20,029 bases of DNA from positions 1-20,029 of the forward strand of contig JAGGSX010000035.1 in NCBI GenBank assembly GCA_021158865.1, read 5' to 3'. Numbering within the stretch: position 1 is the stretch's first letter; each line of letters opens with the position of its first letter. Shown here one piece after another: positions 7,726-16,100 of this stretch. The notes under the pieces were generated by a model. The model worked only from the letters and a program-made list of their open reading frames with translations, searched no databases and was not told where the DNA came from. The stretch comes from Thermoplasmata archaeon. Lineage in GTDB: Archaea; Thermoplasmatota; E2; UBA202; JdFR-43. Made by a program: the position numbers and the translations under genes.

Positions 7726-8045
7726 TGCCCTCTTTAGAAAAGGGTTGTGTCCTAAAATGATACATTTTCTTTTCCTGAGCCCTTTTTCTTCAAAAGAAAA
7801 AGTGCTTCATCCCAAAAAGAACAGATACATTTTGTAACGGTTTTCTTTTCCTGAGCCCTTTTTCTTCAAAAGAAAAAGTGCTTCATCCCAAAAAGAACAG
7901 ATACATTTTGTAACGGTTTTCTTTTCCTGAGCCCTTTTTCTTCAAAAGAAAAAGTGCTTCATCCCAAGAACCCCTTTCTTATAAAGAAAGGTGTTTCATC
8001 CCCAAAGAACCTGAAGCTTTTCTTTTTTGAAAAGAAAAGGCTCTT
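7726..8045. repeat. Array of about six hairpin repeats, including two identical 76-bp units
   Basis: This 362-nt gap between tRNA-Leu and the dikinase gene holds no gene. Two identical 76-bp units occupy 7769-7844 and 7845-7920, and a third identical for about 46 bp starts at 7921. Each contains a 9-bp perfect stem, CTTTTTCTT with AAGAAAAAG around a 3-nt CAA loop, extended by AGC/GCT, then the tail TGCTTCATCCCAAAAAGAAC and GATACATTTT. Diverged relatives flank these: an upstream one at 7726-7768 (CCCTCTTT/AAAAGGG), one at 7973-7991 (CCTTTCTT/AAGAAAGG, again followed by TTTCATCCCC and GAAC), and one at 8017-8039 (CTTTTCTTTT/AAAAGAAAAG). Stem sequences differ while pairing is kept, which suggests the fold matters or is a by-product of repeat spread. 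They could be a dispersed element, stacked terminators behind the tRNA, or a structured RNA. Confidence 0.9.
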
Positions 8046-8054
8046 AGCAAAACG

Positions 8055-8062
8055 TATATAAA
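8055..8062 (+). promoter_or_regulatory. TATA box for pyruvate phosphate dikinase gene
   Basis: TATATAAA lies 22-29 nt before the ATG at 8084. This placement favours 8084 over the TTG at 8069 as the start and implies a leaderless message. Confidence 0.7.
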
Positions 8063-8083
8063 GCCTATTTGATACCAGTGAAT

Positions 8084-10651
8084 ATGAAGTATGTATACCA
8101 TTTTGAAGAAGGGAGCAAGGAGATGAAGAATTTGCTTGGAAACAAAGGAGCTCAGCTTTCTGAAATGACAAAAATTGGCATTCCTGTTCCCCCTGGATTT
8201 ATTATCTCAACCAGAGCGTGCGTTGAATATTTATCATCTAAAAAGATAAATGATGAAATTGTGCAACAGGTTAAAGAAGCTATGAAGAAGTTAGAAGAAT
8301 CGACCAGAAAGAAATTTGGCTCAGAAAATAATCCATTGCTAATTTCTGTGCGTTCTGGAGCTCCTATCTCAATGCCGGGTATGATGGATACAATATTAAA
8401 TCTGGGCTTGACAGATGAAATTGTCGAAAATTTGGCTAAAACAACAAATGAATGGTTCGCCTATGATACATATCGCCGATTTATTCAAATGTTCGGTAGC
8501 ATTGTAAACGGAATAGATGAAAACAAATTTGAAAAAATAATTGAAGAAGAAAAGAAAAGAGAGAATGTAAAAAAGGATCAACAGCTTTCAGTAAATGCTT
8601 TGAAAAGAATTATCATGCATTATAAAGAAATTGTTGATGTTCCTCCACCAGAGAAACAGCTTTTTATGGCGATAGAAGCGGTTTTTAAATCATGGAATAA
8701 TGAAAGAGCAATAAATTATAGAAGGCTCAACAATCTTCCAAATGATTTAGGGACAGGTGTTGTCATTCAAGCCATGGTTTTTGGAAATCTTGGAAATGAT
8801 TCATGCACTGGGATAGTGTTTACAAGGAATCCAGCAAATGGAAAAAATAATCTGTATGGCGAATTTTTGTTGAATGCTCAGGGTGAGGATATTGTATCAG
8901 GCAAGAGAACACCATTGTCAATAGAAAAAATGAAGGATATAATGCCAGAAATTTATGATGAATTGAACAAAGTTGCAAAAAATTTAGAAAAGCATTACAA
9001 AGATATGCAGGATATTGAATTTACTGTAGAAAAAAAGAAGCTGTATATTTTACAAACAAGAACAGCAAAAAGAACGGGCATGGCTGCAGTAAATGTTGCA
9101 GTTGATATGGTTAAAGAAGGCATAATAAAAAAAGAAGAAGCAGTTTTAAAAATAACCCCAAACCAAATTGAGCAATTGCTTCATAACCAGATAGACCCTT
9201 TGGCAAAGAAAAAGGAAAAAGCTATAGCAAAAGGGCTGGCGGCATCGCCGGGCGCCGCCTTCGGTGCAGTTGTTTTTACGGCTGATGATACAAAAGCTTA
9301 TGAGAATACAATTTTGGTCAGACCAGAGACATCGCCTGAAGACATAGAAGGCATTCATGTTGCTCAGGGAATTTTAACGAGTCGTGGTGGTCTCACAAGC
9401 CATGCAGCGGTTGTTGCCCGTGGTATTGGAAAACCATGTGTTGTTGGATGTAGTGAAATTTTTATTGATGAGGAGAAAAAGCAGTTTGTTGTTGGTGATA
9501 GGGTTGTTAGGGAAGGAGATGTAATAACAATTGATGGAACCACTGGAGAGATTTATATTGGCATTCTTCCAGTTGTGAAGGCTGAGTTTACAGGAAATTT
9601 TTCTGAGCTTATGAATTGGGCTAAAGAATTTAAAAAGCTTGAAGTTAGAGCAAATGCTGACAATCCAGAAGATGCAAAAATCTCTCAAGATTTTGGAGCG
9701 GAAGGAATAGGATTGTGTAGAACTGAACACATGTTTTTTAAAGAAGAGAGGATAAGGGCAATAAGAGAGATGATTCTTGCAGATAGTAAGGAAGAAAGAA
9801 AAAAAGCTTTATCAAAAATAGAGCCATATCAGAAGGAAGATTTTAAAGAAATATTCAGAGTAATGAATGGACTTCCAGTTACAATAAGATTGCTTGACCC
9901 TCCATTGCATGAATTTCTCCCAAAAGAAGAAAAAGAAATTAAAGAACTTGCATCATTTCTTGGAGTTGATGAAAGCAGTGTTAGAGAGAAAATTGAAAAC
10001 ATATCTGAATTCAATCCAATGCTTGGTTTTAGAGGATGCAGGCTTGGAGTTAAATATCCAGAAATAAATGAAATGCAGGCAAGAGCAATATTCAAAGCAA
10101 TGATAGAATCAAAGAAGGAGGGAATAAAAGCAATACCAGAAATTGAGGTCCCTCTTGTTGGGGATGTTAAGGAATTGGTGATGATTAAAAAAATAATTGA
10201 AAAAGCCGCTGAAGAGCTGAATGTGAAAAGAGATGAATACAAAATAGGAACAATGATTGAAGTTCCAAGAGCTGCTCTTACATCAGATGAGATTGCAAGG
10301 GAAGCAGATTTCTTTTCATTTGGAACAAATGATTTAACACAACTGACATGTGGATTTTCAAGAGATGATGCAGGAAAATTTTTACCATTATATGTTGAAA
10401 AAGGAATTTATGAAAAAGACCCATTTCAGAGCATTGATAAAAAAGGAGTTGGAACTATAATGAAAATATGTGTTGAAAAAGCAAGAAATGTAAAACAAAA
10501 CATAGAAATTGGTATATGTGGTGAGCATGGTGGAGATCCAGACAGCATTGAATTTTGCCATAAAATTGGATTGAACAGCATTTCATGCTCTCCATATAGA
10601 GTGCCAGTCGCCATAATTTCGGCGGCGCAGGCATCGTTAAGGCATAATTAA
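8084..10651 (+). CDS. ppdK: Pyruvate, phosphate dikinase
   Basis: PPDK interconverts pyruvate, ATP and phosphate with phosphoenolpyruvate, AMP and diphosphate, linking glycolysis and gluconeogenesis in the cytosol. The 855 residues carry the full set of domains: an N-terminal ATP-grasp region (SVRSGAPISMPGMMDTILNL, then FGNLGNDSCTGIVFTRNP), the swivelling phosphohistidine domain with catalytic His440 in GGLTSHAAVVARG, and the C-terminal PEP/pyruvate barrel with GLCRTEHMFF, FFSFGTNDLTQ and catalytic Cys812 in GICGEHGG. Length matches the family. The start at 8084 (MKYVYHFEEG) fits family N-termini and the TATA box; an upstream TTG in frame is unlikely. The gene follows the hairpin array and is followed after 26 nt by the release factor gene. 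Confidence 0.97.
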   Translation: MKYVYHFEEGSKEMKNLLGNKGAQLSEMTKIGIPVPPGFIISTRACVEYLSSKKINDEIVQQVKEAMKKLEESTRKKFGSENNPLLISVRSGAPISMPGMMDTILNLGLTDEIVENLAKTTNEWFAYDTYRRFIQMFGSIVNGIDENKFEKIIEEEKKRENVKKDQQLSVNALKRIIMHYKEIVDVPPPEKQLFMAIEAVFKSWNNERAINYRRLNNLPNDLGTGVVIQAMVFGNLGNDSCTGIVFTRNPANGKNNLYGEFLLNAQGEDIVSGKRTPLSIEKMKDIMPEIYDELNKVAKNLEKHYKDMQDIEFTVEKKKLYILQTRTAKRTGMAAVNVAVDMVKEGIIKKEEAVLKITPNQIEQLLHNQIDPLAKKKEKAIAKGLAASPGAAFGAVVFTADDTKAYENTILVRPETSPEDIEGIHVAQGILTSRGGLTSHAAVVARGIGKPCVVGCSEIFIDEEKKQFVVGDRVVREGDVITIDGTTGEIYIGILPVVKAEFTGNFSELMNWAKEFKKLEVRANADNPEDAKISQDFGAEGIGLCRTEHMFFKEERIRAIREMILADSKEERKKALSKIEPYQKEDFKEIFRVMNGLPVTIRLLDPPLHEFLPKEEKEIKELASFLGVDESSVREKIENISEFNPMLGFRGCRLGVKYPEINEMQARAIFKAMIESKKEGIKAIPEIEVPLVGDVKELVMIKKIIEKAAEELNVKRDEYKIGTMIEVPRAALTSDEIAREADFFSFGTNDLTQLTCGFSRDDAGKFLPLYVEKGIYEKDPFQSIDKKGVGTIMKICVEKARNVKQNIEIGICGEHGGDPDSIEFCHKIGLNSISCSPYRVPVAIISAAQASLRHN

Positions 10652-10652
10652 G

Positions 10653-10660
10653 TTTAAAAA
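10653..10660 (+). promoter_or_regulatory. TATA box for the aRF1 gene
   Basis: TTTAAAAA immediately follows the dikinase stop and is centred about 23 nt before the ATG at 10678, so the release factor can be transcribed independently. Confidence 0.5.
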
Positions 10661-10677
10661 GTTCATCCCTATTAGAA

Positions 10678-11892
10678 ATGATGCTTGATGAGACACAGAG
10701 ATACCTGTTTCAGAGGAAAATAAAAGAGCTTAAAGATATTAAAGGACACCATACTGAGCTTATTTCTTTATATATCCCTCCAAACAGGCAGATAAGTGAT
10801 GTAGTTGCATACTTAAGAGATGAGTATTCACAATCTTCAAATATAAAATCAAAGCAAACAAGAAAGAATGTTCTTGCAGCCATTGAATCTCTGATGTCAA
10901 GATTGAAATATTTAAAGAAACCTCCCCCAAATGGTATTGCATTTTTTGTTGGAACAGTATATAATGGGCAGCCAAAAATGATTGCAGAAGTTATTGAACC
11001 TCCAATACCCATAAATACATATCTTTATAGATGCGATTCAGAATTTTATCTCCAGCCCTTAGAAAAATTGATAGAAGAGAAAGATGTCTATGGATTGCTT
11101 TTAATTGATAGGAGAGAATGCACAATTGGTTTTTTAACAGGAAGCAGAATAGAAACAGCCGTTTACATGACTTCCCGCGTGCCGGGCAAACATGGCAGAG
11201 GAGGGCAGAGCCAGCGCCGATTTGAGAGGTTGACAGAAATTGCCGCTCATGAGTGGTTTGTTAAAGCTGGAGAGAAAGCATCGAAGCTTTTTCTTGAAAA
11301 AAAGAATTTGAAAGGAATTTTGATAGGTGGTCCAGGACCAACAAAAAGAGAGTTTGCAAATGCAAATTATCTTGATTACAGAATAAAAAAGAAAATTATA
11401 GGAATATATGATACAGGATATACAGATGAGTATGGTCTAAAAGAGGTTGTGGCGGCTGCCAGCGACGACCTGCAGGAACTGGATGTAATAAGGGATAAAA
11501 AGCTTATGAAAAGATTTTTGAATGAGGTAAGGAAAGACAGCGGACTTGCAATATATGGAGAGAAAGAAGTCAAAAAAGCTTTGGTGATGGGTTCAGTTGA
11601 AACTCTGTTGATTTCAGATGCATTCAATGAATACAGAATTAAAGCGAGATGCAGCAATTGTGGATATGAAGAAGAAAAAGTTGTAAAGGATGATATTCAG
11701 CCACAATGCCCAAAATGTGGTATGCCCATGGAAATAATAGAAAAAAAAGATGCGGTTGAAGAAATTGTTGAAATTGCCAAAAAAAAATCGAGCAATATAG
11801 AAATAATTTCGAGAGATAGTGAAGAAGGAGAAATATTATATAAAGCATTTGGAGGAATTGCAGCAATATTGAGGTATCAAACAAGGCAATAA
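10678..11892 (+). CDS. prf1: Peptide chain release factor 1, archaeal (aRF1)
   Basis: aRF1 reads all three stop codons and releases the nascent peptide from the ribosome. The stop-decoding NIKS motif is at residues 55-58 and the nearby YLYRCDSEF motif is present. The hydrolysis-triggering GGQ motif is at residues 175-177 (GRGGQSQRRF). The C-terminal domain carries a zinc ribbon with two complete CxxC pairs, Cys325/Cys328 and Cys344/Cys347. The 404 residues are close to the usual archaeal length. The start is the first of two adjacent ATG codons; the second (10681) cannot be excluded. Confidence 0.97.
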   Translation: MMLDETQRYLFQRKIKELKDIKGHHTELISLYIPPNRQISDVVAYLRDEYSQSSNIKSKQTRKNVLAAIESLMSRLKYLKKPPPNGIAFFVGTVYNGQPKMIAEVIEPPIPINTYLYRCDSEFYLQPLEKLIEEKDVYGLLLIDRRECTIGFLTGSRIETAVYMTSRVPGKHGRGGQSQRRFERLTEIAAHEWFVKAGEKASKLFLEKKNLKGILIGGPGPTKREFANANYLDYRIKKKIIGIYDTGYTDEYGLKEVVAAASDDLQELDVIRDKKLMKRFLNEVRKDSGLAIYGEKEVKKALVMGSVETLLISDAFNEYRIKARCSNCGYEEEKVVKDDIQPQCPKCGMPMEIIEKKDAVEEIVEIAKKKSSNIEIISRDSEEGEILYKAFGGIAAILRYQTRQ

Positions 11893-11916
11893 AGCTATAT
11901 TCTTATAATAGCAATC

Positions 11917-11926
11917 TTTTTTTATA
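11917..11926 (+). promoter_or_regulatory. TATA-like box and T-tract before the winged-helix gene
   Basis: TTTTTTATAG is centred about 24 nt before the GTG at 11945. The same T-run would also end the preceding release factor transcript. Confidence 0.45.
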
Positions 11927-11944
11927 GTATTTATATTACTAATC

Positions 11945-12247
11945 GTGTCCGAAATACTTAATAGATTGATGGATGAAATAGAGATTGTGGACAGGCATCT
12001 CCGCCTGCTAACTTTGGTAAGAGAAAAAGGACCAATAGGAATAATAAAACTTTCAGAAATCACGGGCTTGCCACACCACAAAATAAGATATTCATTAAGA
12101 GTTCTCGAAGAAGAAGGACTGATAAAGCCATCAAAAGAAGGAGCAATTACAACACCAAAAACAGAAGATTTTATTAACCGGTTAAGAAATATATTGGAAG
12201 AGATGCTTAAAAAATTGGAAGGAATCTATGATGATATGCCGCGGTAG
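11945..12247 (+). CDS. Small winged-helix DNA-binding protein
   Basis: The 100-residue product contains a winged helix-turn-helix at about residues 15-65 (RHLRLLTLVREKGPIGIIKL, SEITGLPHHKIRYSLRVLEE), with a short wing ending EGLIKPSKEGAITT. A C-terminal helix (about residues 70-97) could dimerise it. This looks like a conserved archaeal transcriptional regulator, but I cannot name targets. Translation starts at GTG, supported by the TATA-like box. The stop codon TAG (12245-12247) is bases 8-10 of tRNA-Phe, so protein gene and tRNA must share a transcript or overlap on the same strand. RNase P cleavage at 12238 would remove the last codons and stop codon from the mRNA. Confidence 0.8.
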   Translation: MSEILNRLMDEIEIVDRHLRLLTLVREKGPIGIIKLSEITGLPHHKIRYSLRVLEEEGLIKPSKEGAITTPKTEDFINRLRNILEEMLKKLEGIYDDMPR

Positions 12248-12310
12248 CTCAGATGGGAGAGCGTGCGGCTGAAGACCGCAAGGTCGAGGGTTCGACCCCC
12301 TCCCGCGGCA
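12238..12310 (+). tRNA. tRNA-Phe(GAA)
   Basis: This is a complete 73-nt cloverleaf: acceptor GCCGCGG/CCGCGGC with discriminator A, D arm GCTC/GAGC, anticodon stem TGCGG/CCGCA with loop CTGAAGA (anticodon GAA), and T arm GAGGG-TTCGACC-CCCTC. No intron and no encoded CCA. It lies between two protein genes, overlapping the upstream one by 10 nt and ending 5 nt before the next start codon. Confidence 0.97.
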
Positions 12311-12315
12311 TTTTT

Positions 12316-12948
12316 ATGGCAAAAAATGTTTTATCAATGCTATCCTATGCAGATTCTTTCACAATTTTAAATGGTATTTTTGGATTGCTTTCCATATTTT
12401 TTATTATTAATGGCAATATGCATTTTTCTTTTATCCTTATCCTTCTCGCTGTTTTATCTGATGGGATGGATGGTATCATCGCAAGAAAATTTGGAAGCAA
12501 GCTGCCAGTAATAGATGAATTTGCCGATATTGTTTCATTTTGTGTGGCTCCATGCATTTTTGTTTTTCTTTTATACAATAAAATTTCATTCCTTTGCTTT
12601 TTTTTCCTCATAGCTGGAATATTGCATTTAGTGAATTATCATATCAACAAAAAAAATTATTTTTTAGGAATAACCACGCCTGCATCAGCCATAATAATTA
12701 CAAGCATCTCCTATCTTTTTGTTCCTTCTTACATAATTGCAATTGCAATAATCTCTCTTTCATTTCTTATGTTGCTCAATATTCCATATCCAAGAATAGA
12801 GGGCATGTTTTCTGTAGTAGCATTTATTATAATAATTTTAGCAATCTTGTTAAGCAATTATAAAATTTTTGTCTATGTGCTAATTTTTTCAACTCTATTC
12901 TATATAATTGCAGGACCATTCTATTTAAAATATTCTAAGGCGAGATGA
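12316..12948 (+). CDS. Archaetidylserine synthase-like CDP-alcohol phosphatidyltransferase
   Basis: This integral membrane enzyme probably transfers serine onto CDP-archaeol, the step leading to serine and ethanolamine ether lipids. The signature D-G-x2-D-G-x2-A-R...G-x3-D-x3-D is complete (DGMDGIIARKFGSKLPVIDE, then FADIVSF). The following FLGITTPASA segment is typical of the PssA-type branch rather than inositol or glycerol transferases. Seven or so hydrophobic segments span the 210 residues. The ATG at 12316 is preferred; the frame is open further upstream only through the tRNA. With 5 nt between the tRNA and the start, it is probably read from the winged-helix/tRNA transcript and becomes leaderless after tRNA 3' processing. 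Its 3' end overlaps the convergent transporter gene by 14 nt. Confidence 0.85.
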   Translation: MAKNVLSMLSYADSFTILNGIFGLLSIFFIINGNMHFSFILILLAVLSDGMDGIIARKFGSKLPVIDEFADIVSFCVAPCIFVFLLYNKISFLCFFFLIAGILHLVNYHINKKNYFLGITTPASAIIITSISYLFVPSYIIAIAIISLSFLMLLNIPYPRIEGMFSVVAFIIIILAILLSNYKIFVYVLIFSTLFYIIAGPFYLKYSKAR

Positions 12949-15900
12949 TATAACCTTTCTTTTTCTTTCTCCATTTTCCCCATAACAAAAGCAATGGTGG
13001 GATTGCAAGCACCGTTGTTAGAAATGAATATATTATGGTTGTAGCTGTTATAAACCCAAATTGTTGCTCTGGAGGCATTGGAGATGCTACTAAAACAATG
13101 AAACCAGCAACAGTTGTCAGAGCAGCCATCAGGACGGCGCCGCCCGTATTGGCGACAGCTTCTTCAACAGCTTTTAAAATATCTCCAGTTTTGTCTGCAA
13201 CCATGCGAAAACGTTCCACAACATGTATTGCGTAAGTTATTCCCAAGCCAATTGTTAGAGATGTGACCATGACAGTCATTACATTTAAGCTGTAGCCAGC
13301 AAGATATATTGTTCCCATAATCCATACTGACGATGTTATCACAGGAAGCATCGTGAATGCGCCAAGCAATGGTTTTCTATATGCAATTATAATAACAATT
13401 CCAGCAATCACAATGCACACTATTGTTGAGCTAAGCTGACTGCTTGTCAGTGATTTCATTATGGTATAAATAAGGACCATGCTACCAGTTACAATTGCCC
13501 TTGCATTTCCGTAATTGCTTATATCTCCCTTCAAATCTTTATATAGCCTTTCCATTTTTTCATTACTGTTTTCCAAAGTGGTTAGAGTTGTATATACTCT
13601 GACAACTGTAGCATCATATCTATTGCCATTTTTGTGAAGAACATATTTTACATCCATTGCATATTTTTTATTATTGTAAAGATAATTGTATAATGCAACA
13701 ACATCTTCATTGGTTGCTGGCAGTCCATCTTTTCCAATATGAAATCTTGATTTTATGCTTTCATTTTCTTTTATTGCATTTTCTATTATTTTATATATGC
13801 TATCTGCTTTAATGCTCCCATCTGGTAATTTTGCTATGAAGGTATCATCACCAATTTTATCCATTGTTTCTTTTATTCCTCTAATTGCTTCTAAAGTAGC
13901 AACATTTCCTTCAATCAAAATATATTCTTGATCCTGACTCGCAGATGGAAAATAATTTGATAACTTTTCCATTGCTTTTATTGCAGAGCTTTCTTTTGGC
14001 ATAAATTCTTCCAAACTAAAAGATGTTGTCACATGAATTGCTGCCATCCCCATACCTGCTGTTATTATTCCTATAACAATTAGAACTTTAATTGGATTTT
14101 TGCACAGCATACCAGATAACCTTTCCATAATTTTTCCTGCTGAAAACTTGCTTTCGCTTTTTTTTATTTTAATTTCTTTATTTTTATCCATAAGATATCT
14201 CATCGCCGCTTCAAATGTTATTGCCACTATGAATGTATATGCAATTCCTATGGCAGATAATATACCAAAATCTCTCAAACTTGGTATGCTTGCTGAAAGA
14301 AAAGAAAGAAATGAGACAGCCGTTGTTATTGTTGCAAGTATTAAAGCAAGACCAACATCTTTTATTGAAATCACAATCGCATCTTTTACATTTGCTCCTC
14401 TCCTTATTTCTGTTAAGTAGTTATGAAATATATGGACAGAATAATCAACGCCAAGTCCCATTATTAATGGAATCAAAGCAATAGCGAGTGTATTAAATTT
14501 TATTCCAAGTAAAGCCATTGTTCCAAAAAGCCATATTATGGCAATTGTAAGCCCTCCTAAAGAAATTGCAACATAAGATGGCTTTCTAAAATTTATGAAC
14601 AATATTATTATAATTGCTATGAAAATACTTGGCAATATTATTTTATTTGATTTTCCTGTGAGTTCATCAATTTGATATGAAATAACGCTTGAACCTGTCG
14701 CTTCTACATTGAAATTATCAAAATTGCTTGCAGTTTCAACAATTTTCTTGCTAACATCTTTCGCGGCATTTGTTCCCAAGCTTCCGTTTATTCCAGCTAT
14801 CATTAAAGTTGCTCTTGCCCTGTTTCCATCAAATGAAAGAAACATTAAAGCAGAATTTCTCATATCTTCCATAAAAGGTTGCTTTATCAAAAATTCATTT
14901 TTTATTTCGACACTATCAATATTTTTCCATATTCTATTAGCATCATTCAATGAAATGCTCTGTCTGGTTTGTAGCATCATTTGTATTTCACTTATTGAAA
15001 TATTCATTCTTGATATAATTCTGTTGAATATAGCATTCAAAATATAGCTTTTTTCAATCATTTTTATGAAGTTTTCCATCAAACTTGAACTAAATGAAAA
15101 GGATGGAATCATTGCAATCCTGCTTCCAGCCTCAATGTCATATAATTTTGCAGGAAGGGAAGCATTTCCAAATGATGGGGCAATTCCATATTTCGATAAC
15201 TCACTTCTCGGAATAGTCAATTTAACTTCATTATTGGATTTATCCAAAAAAGAGCTTGCATTGAGCTGAAAATCAACAAATTTTTCTTTACCAATCCATA
15301 TATATGTCTCAAGCTGCTCCGCCTGCTGGCTTCTAACAGCCATATTGTTTTTTATCCCATTTCCTATACTCCATGCTGGCAGGCGGGCAGATATTATGTA
15401 TGTCAGGTTAAGTTTTGCCGGGTCTATTTTATTTTTGAATGAAACAAACCATTCAACGCTCGTAAATTTAGGCAGATTAAGATTTTTTACACCTATGGTT
15501 ATGTTAATGTTTCTGTCGTCACCAATCATTTCAAAATTTCTTATGTCAGCAAATCCATATTTTGCATCCTCTCCATCATCAGCTTTAATTGTTTCCCGTT
15601 CTTTCATCAAATCTTCATAAGCATTTTTTATCTCCTTATTGCTGCAATTCATCAAATCTTTTTGATATTCCATCCCACATACAGATGCCACAAATGTTGA
15701 TATTCCAACAACGCTATCAACACCATCAATCTTTTTTATTTTTTCTGCCATCAAATATTGTTCTTTTATTGAACTGCTGTCTGTAATGTCGTTATTGGAT
15801 AAAAAAATCATTACTGGTTCTGTATTTGCTCCAAAATAATCATCTATTCTATCGCTTGCTCTAACCATTTCATTATCGGGCGTGAAATCTTTTGTTGATG

Positions 15901-16012
15901 TCCCTGTTTTCAAAGAAGGAATTGCTGATGAAAAAATAATTGTTATTATGATTATTATGCCAACAACAGTTTTCGGTTTTTTTTCTATGAACGATGCAAG
16001 TTCTGAGAGCAT
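12935..16012 (-). CDS. RND superfamily transporter, MMPL/HAE3 type
   Basis: The 1025-residue protein has two similar halves, each with one N-terminal membrane helix, a large extracytoplasmic loop and a block of five membrane helices. The first helix is VVGIIIIITIIFSSAIPSL at about residues 16-34; the second half begins near residue 640. Both halves carry the family helix motif: GLGVDYSVHIFHNYL with Asp523, and GLGITYAIHVVERF, where Thr926 stands in the Asp position. In characterised MMPL/RND pumps, paired acidic residues here carry the proton current, so only one half keeps it. The likely role is export of lipids or other hydrophobic compounds, driven by an ion gradient. No outer-membrane or periplasmic partner is nearby. 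The start ATG is 24 nt from a strong TATA stretch. Confidence 0.9.
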   Translation of the reverse strand: MLSELASFIEKKPKTVVGIIIIITIIFSSAIPSLKTGTSTKDFTPDNEMVRASDRIDDYFGANTEPVMIFLSNNDITDSSSIKEQYLMAEKIKKIDGVDSVVGISTFVASVCGMEYQKDLMNCSNKEIKNAYEDLMKERETIKADDGEDAKYGFADIRNFEMIGDDRNINITIGVKNLNLPKFTSVEWFVSFKNKIDPAKLNLTYIISARLPAWSIGNGIKNNMAVRSQQAEQLETYIWIGKEKFVDFQLNASSFLDKSNNEVKLTIPRSELSKYGIAPSFGNASLPAKLYDIEAGSRIAMIPSFSFSSSLMENFIKMIEKSYILNAIFNRIISRMNISISEIQMMLQTRQSISLNDANRIWKNIDSVEIKNEFLIKQPFMEDMRNSALMFLSFDGNRARATLMIAGINGSLGTNAAKDVSKKIVETASNFDNFNVEATGSSVISYQIDELTGKSNKIILPSIFIAIIIILFINFRKPSYVAISLGGLTIAIIWLFGTMALLGIKFNTLAIALIPLIMGLGVDYSVHIFHNYLTEIRRGANVKDAIVISIKDVGLALILATITTAVSFLSFLSASIPSLRDFGILSAIGIAYTFIVAITFEAAMRYLMDKNKEIKIKKSESKFSAGKIMERLSGMLCKNPIKVLIVIGIITAGMGMAAIHVTTSFSLEEFMPKESSAIKAMEKLSNYFPSASQDQEYILIEGNVATLEAIRGIKETMDKIGDDTFIAKLPDGSIKADSIYKIIENAIKENESIKSRFHIGKDGLPATNEDVVALYNYLYNNKKYAMDVKYVLHKNGNRYDATVVRVYTTLTTLENSNEKMERLYKDLKGDISNYGNARAIVTGSMVLIYTIMKSLTSSQLSSTIVCIVIAGIVIIIAYRKPLLGAFTMLPVITSSVWIMGTIYLAGYSLNVMTVMVTSLTIGLGITYAIHVVERFRMVADKTGDILKAVEEAVANTGGAVLMAALTTVAGFIVLVASPMPPEQQFGFITATTIIYSFLTTVLAIPPLLLLWGKWRKKKKGYIISP

Positions 16013-16030
16013 TATTGGGATATAGAGATA

Positions 16031-16042
16031 ATATATATAAAA
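16031..16042 (-). promoter_or_regulatory. TATA box for the RND transporter gene
   Basis: On the minus strand this reads TTTTATATATAT, centred about 24 nt before the transporter's ATG at 16012. Confidence 0.6.
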
Positions 16043-16053
16043 TTATGTATTAC

Positions 16054-16080
16054 ATGCTTTATATGAAAAAGCATATATAT
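16054..16080 (+). promoter_or_regulatory. Promoter of the AbrB-like gene with an overlapping inverted repeat
   Basis: The TATA-like GCATATATAT (16071-16080) is centred 25 nt before the ATG at 16101. A 7-bp perfect inverted repeat, ATGCTTT (16054-16060) and AAAGCAT (16068-16074), overlaps its upstream edge. Its position suits an operator controlling this gene and perhaps the divergent transporter. Binding by the AbrB-like protein itself is a guess. Confidence 0.45.
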
Positions 16081-16100
16081 GAGCTGGCATATTAACAACA

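Noticed and set aside
7726..8045. CRISPR array
   Set aside because: Whole 76-bp units, including the would-be spacers, are identical; there are no unique spacers and no cas genes.
7959..8171. Minus-strand 70-residue frame over the hairpin array and ppdK start
   Set aside because: Its composition comes from A/T-rich hairpin repeats, and it runs through the ppdK promoter and 5' end.
12253..12315. Upstream extension of the archaetidylserine synthase-like frame
   Set aside because: These codons lie inside the tRNA-Phe gene; the family-like N-terminus begins at the ATG at 12316.
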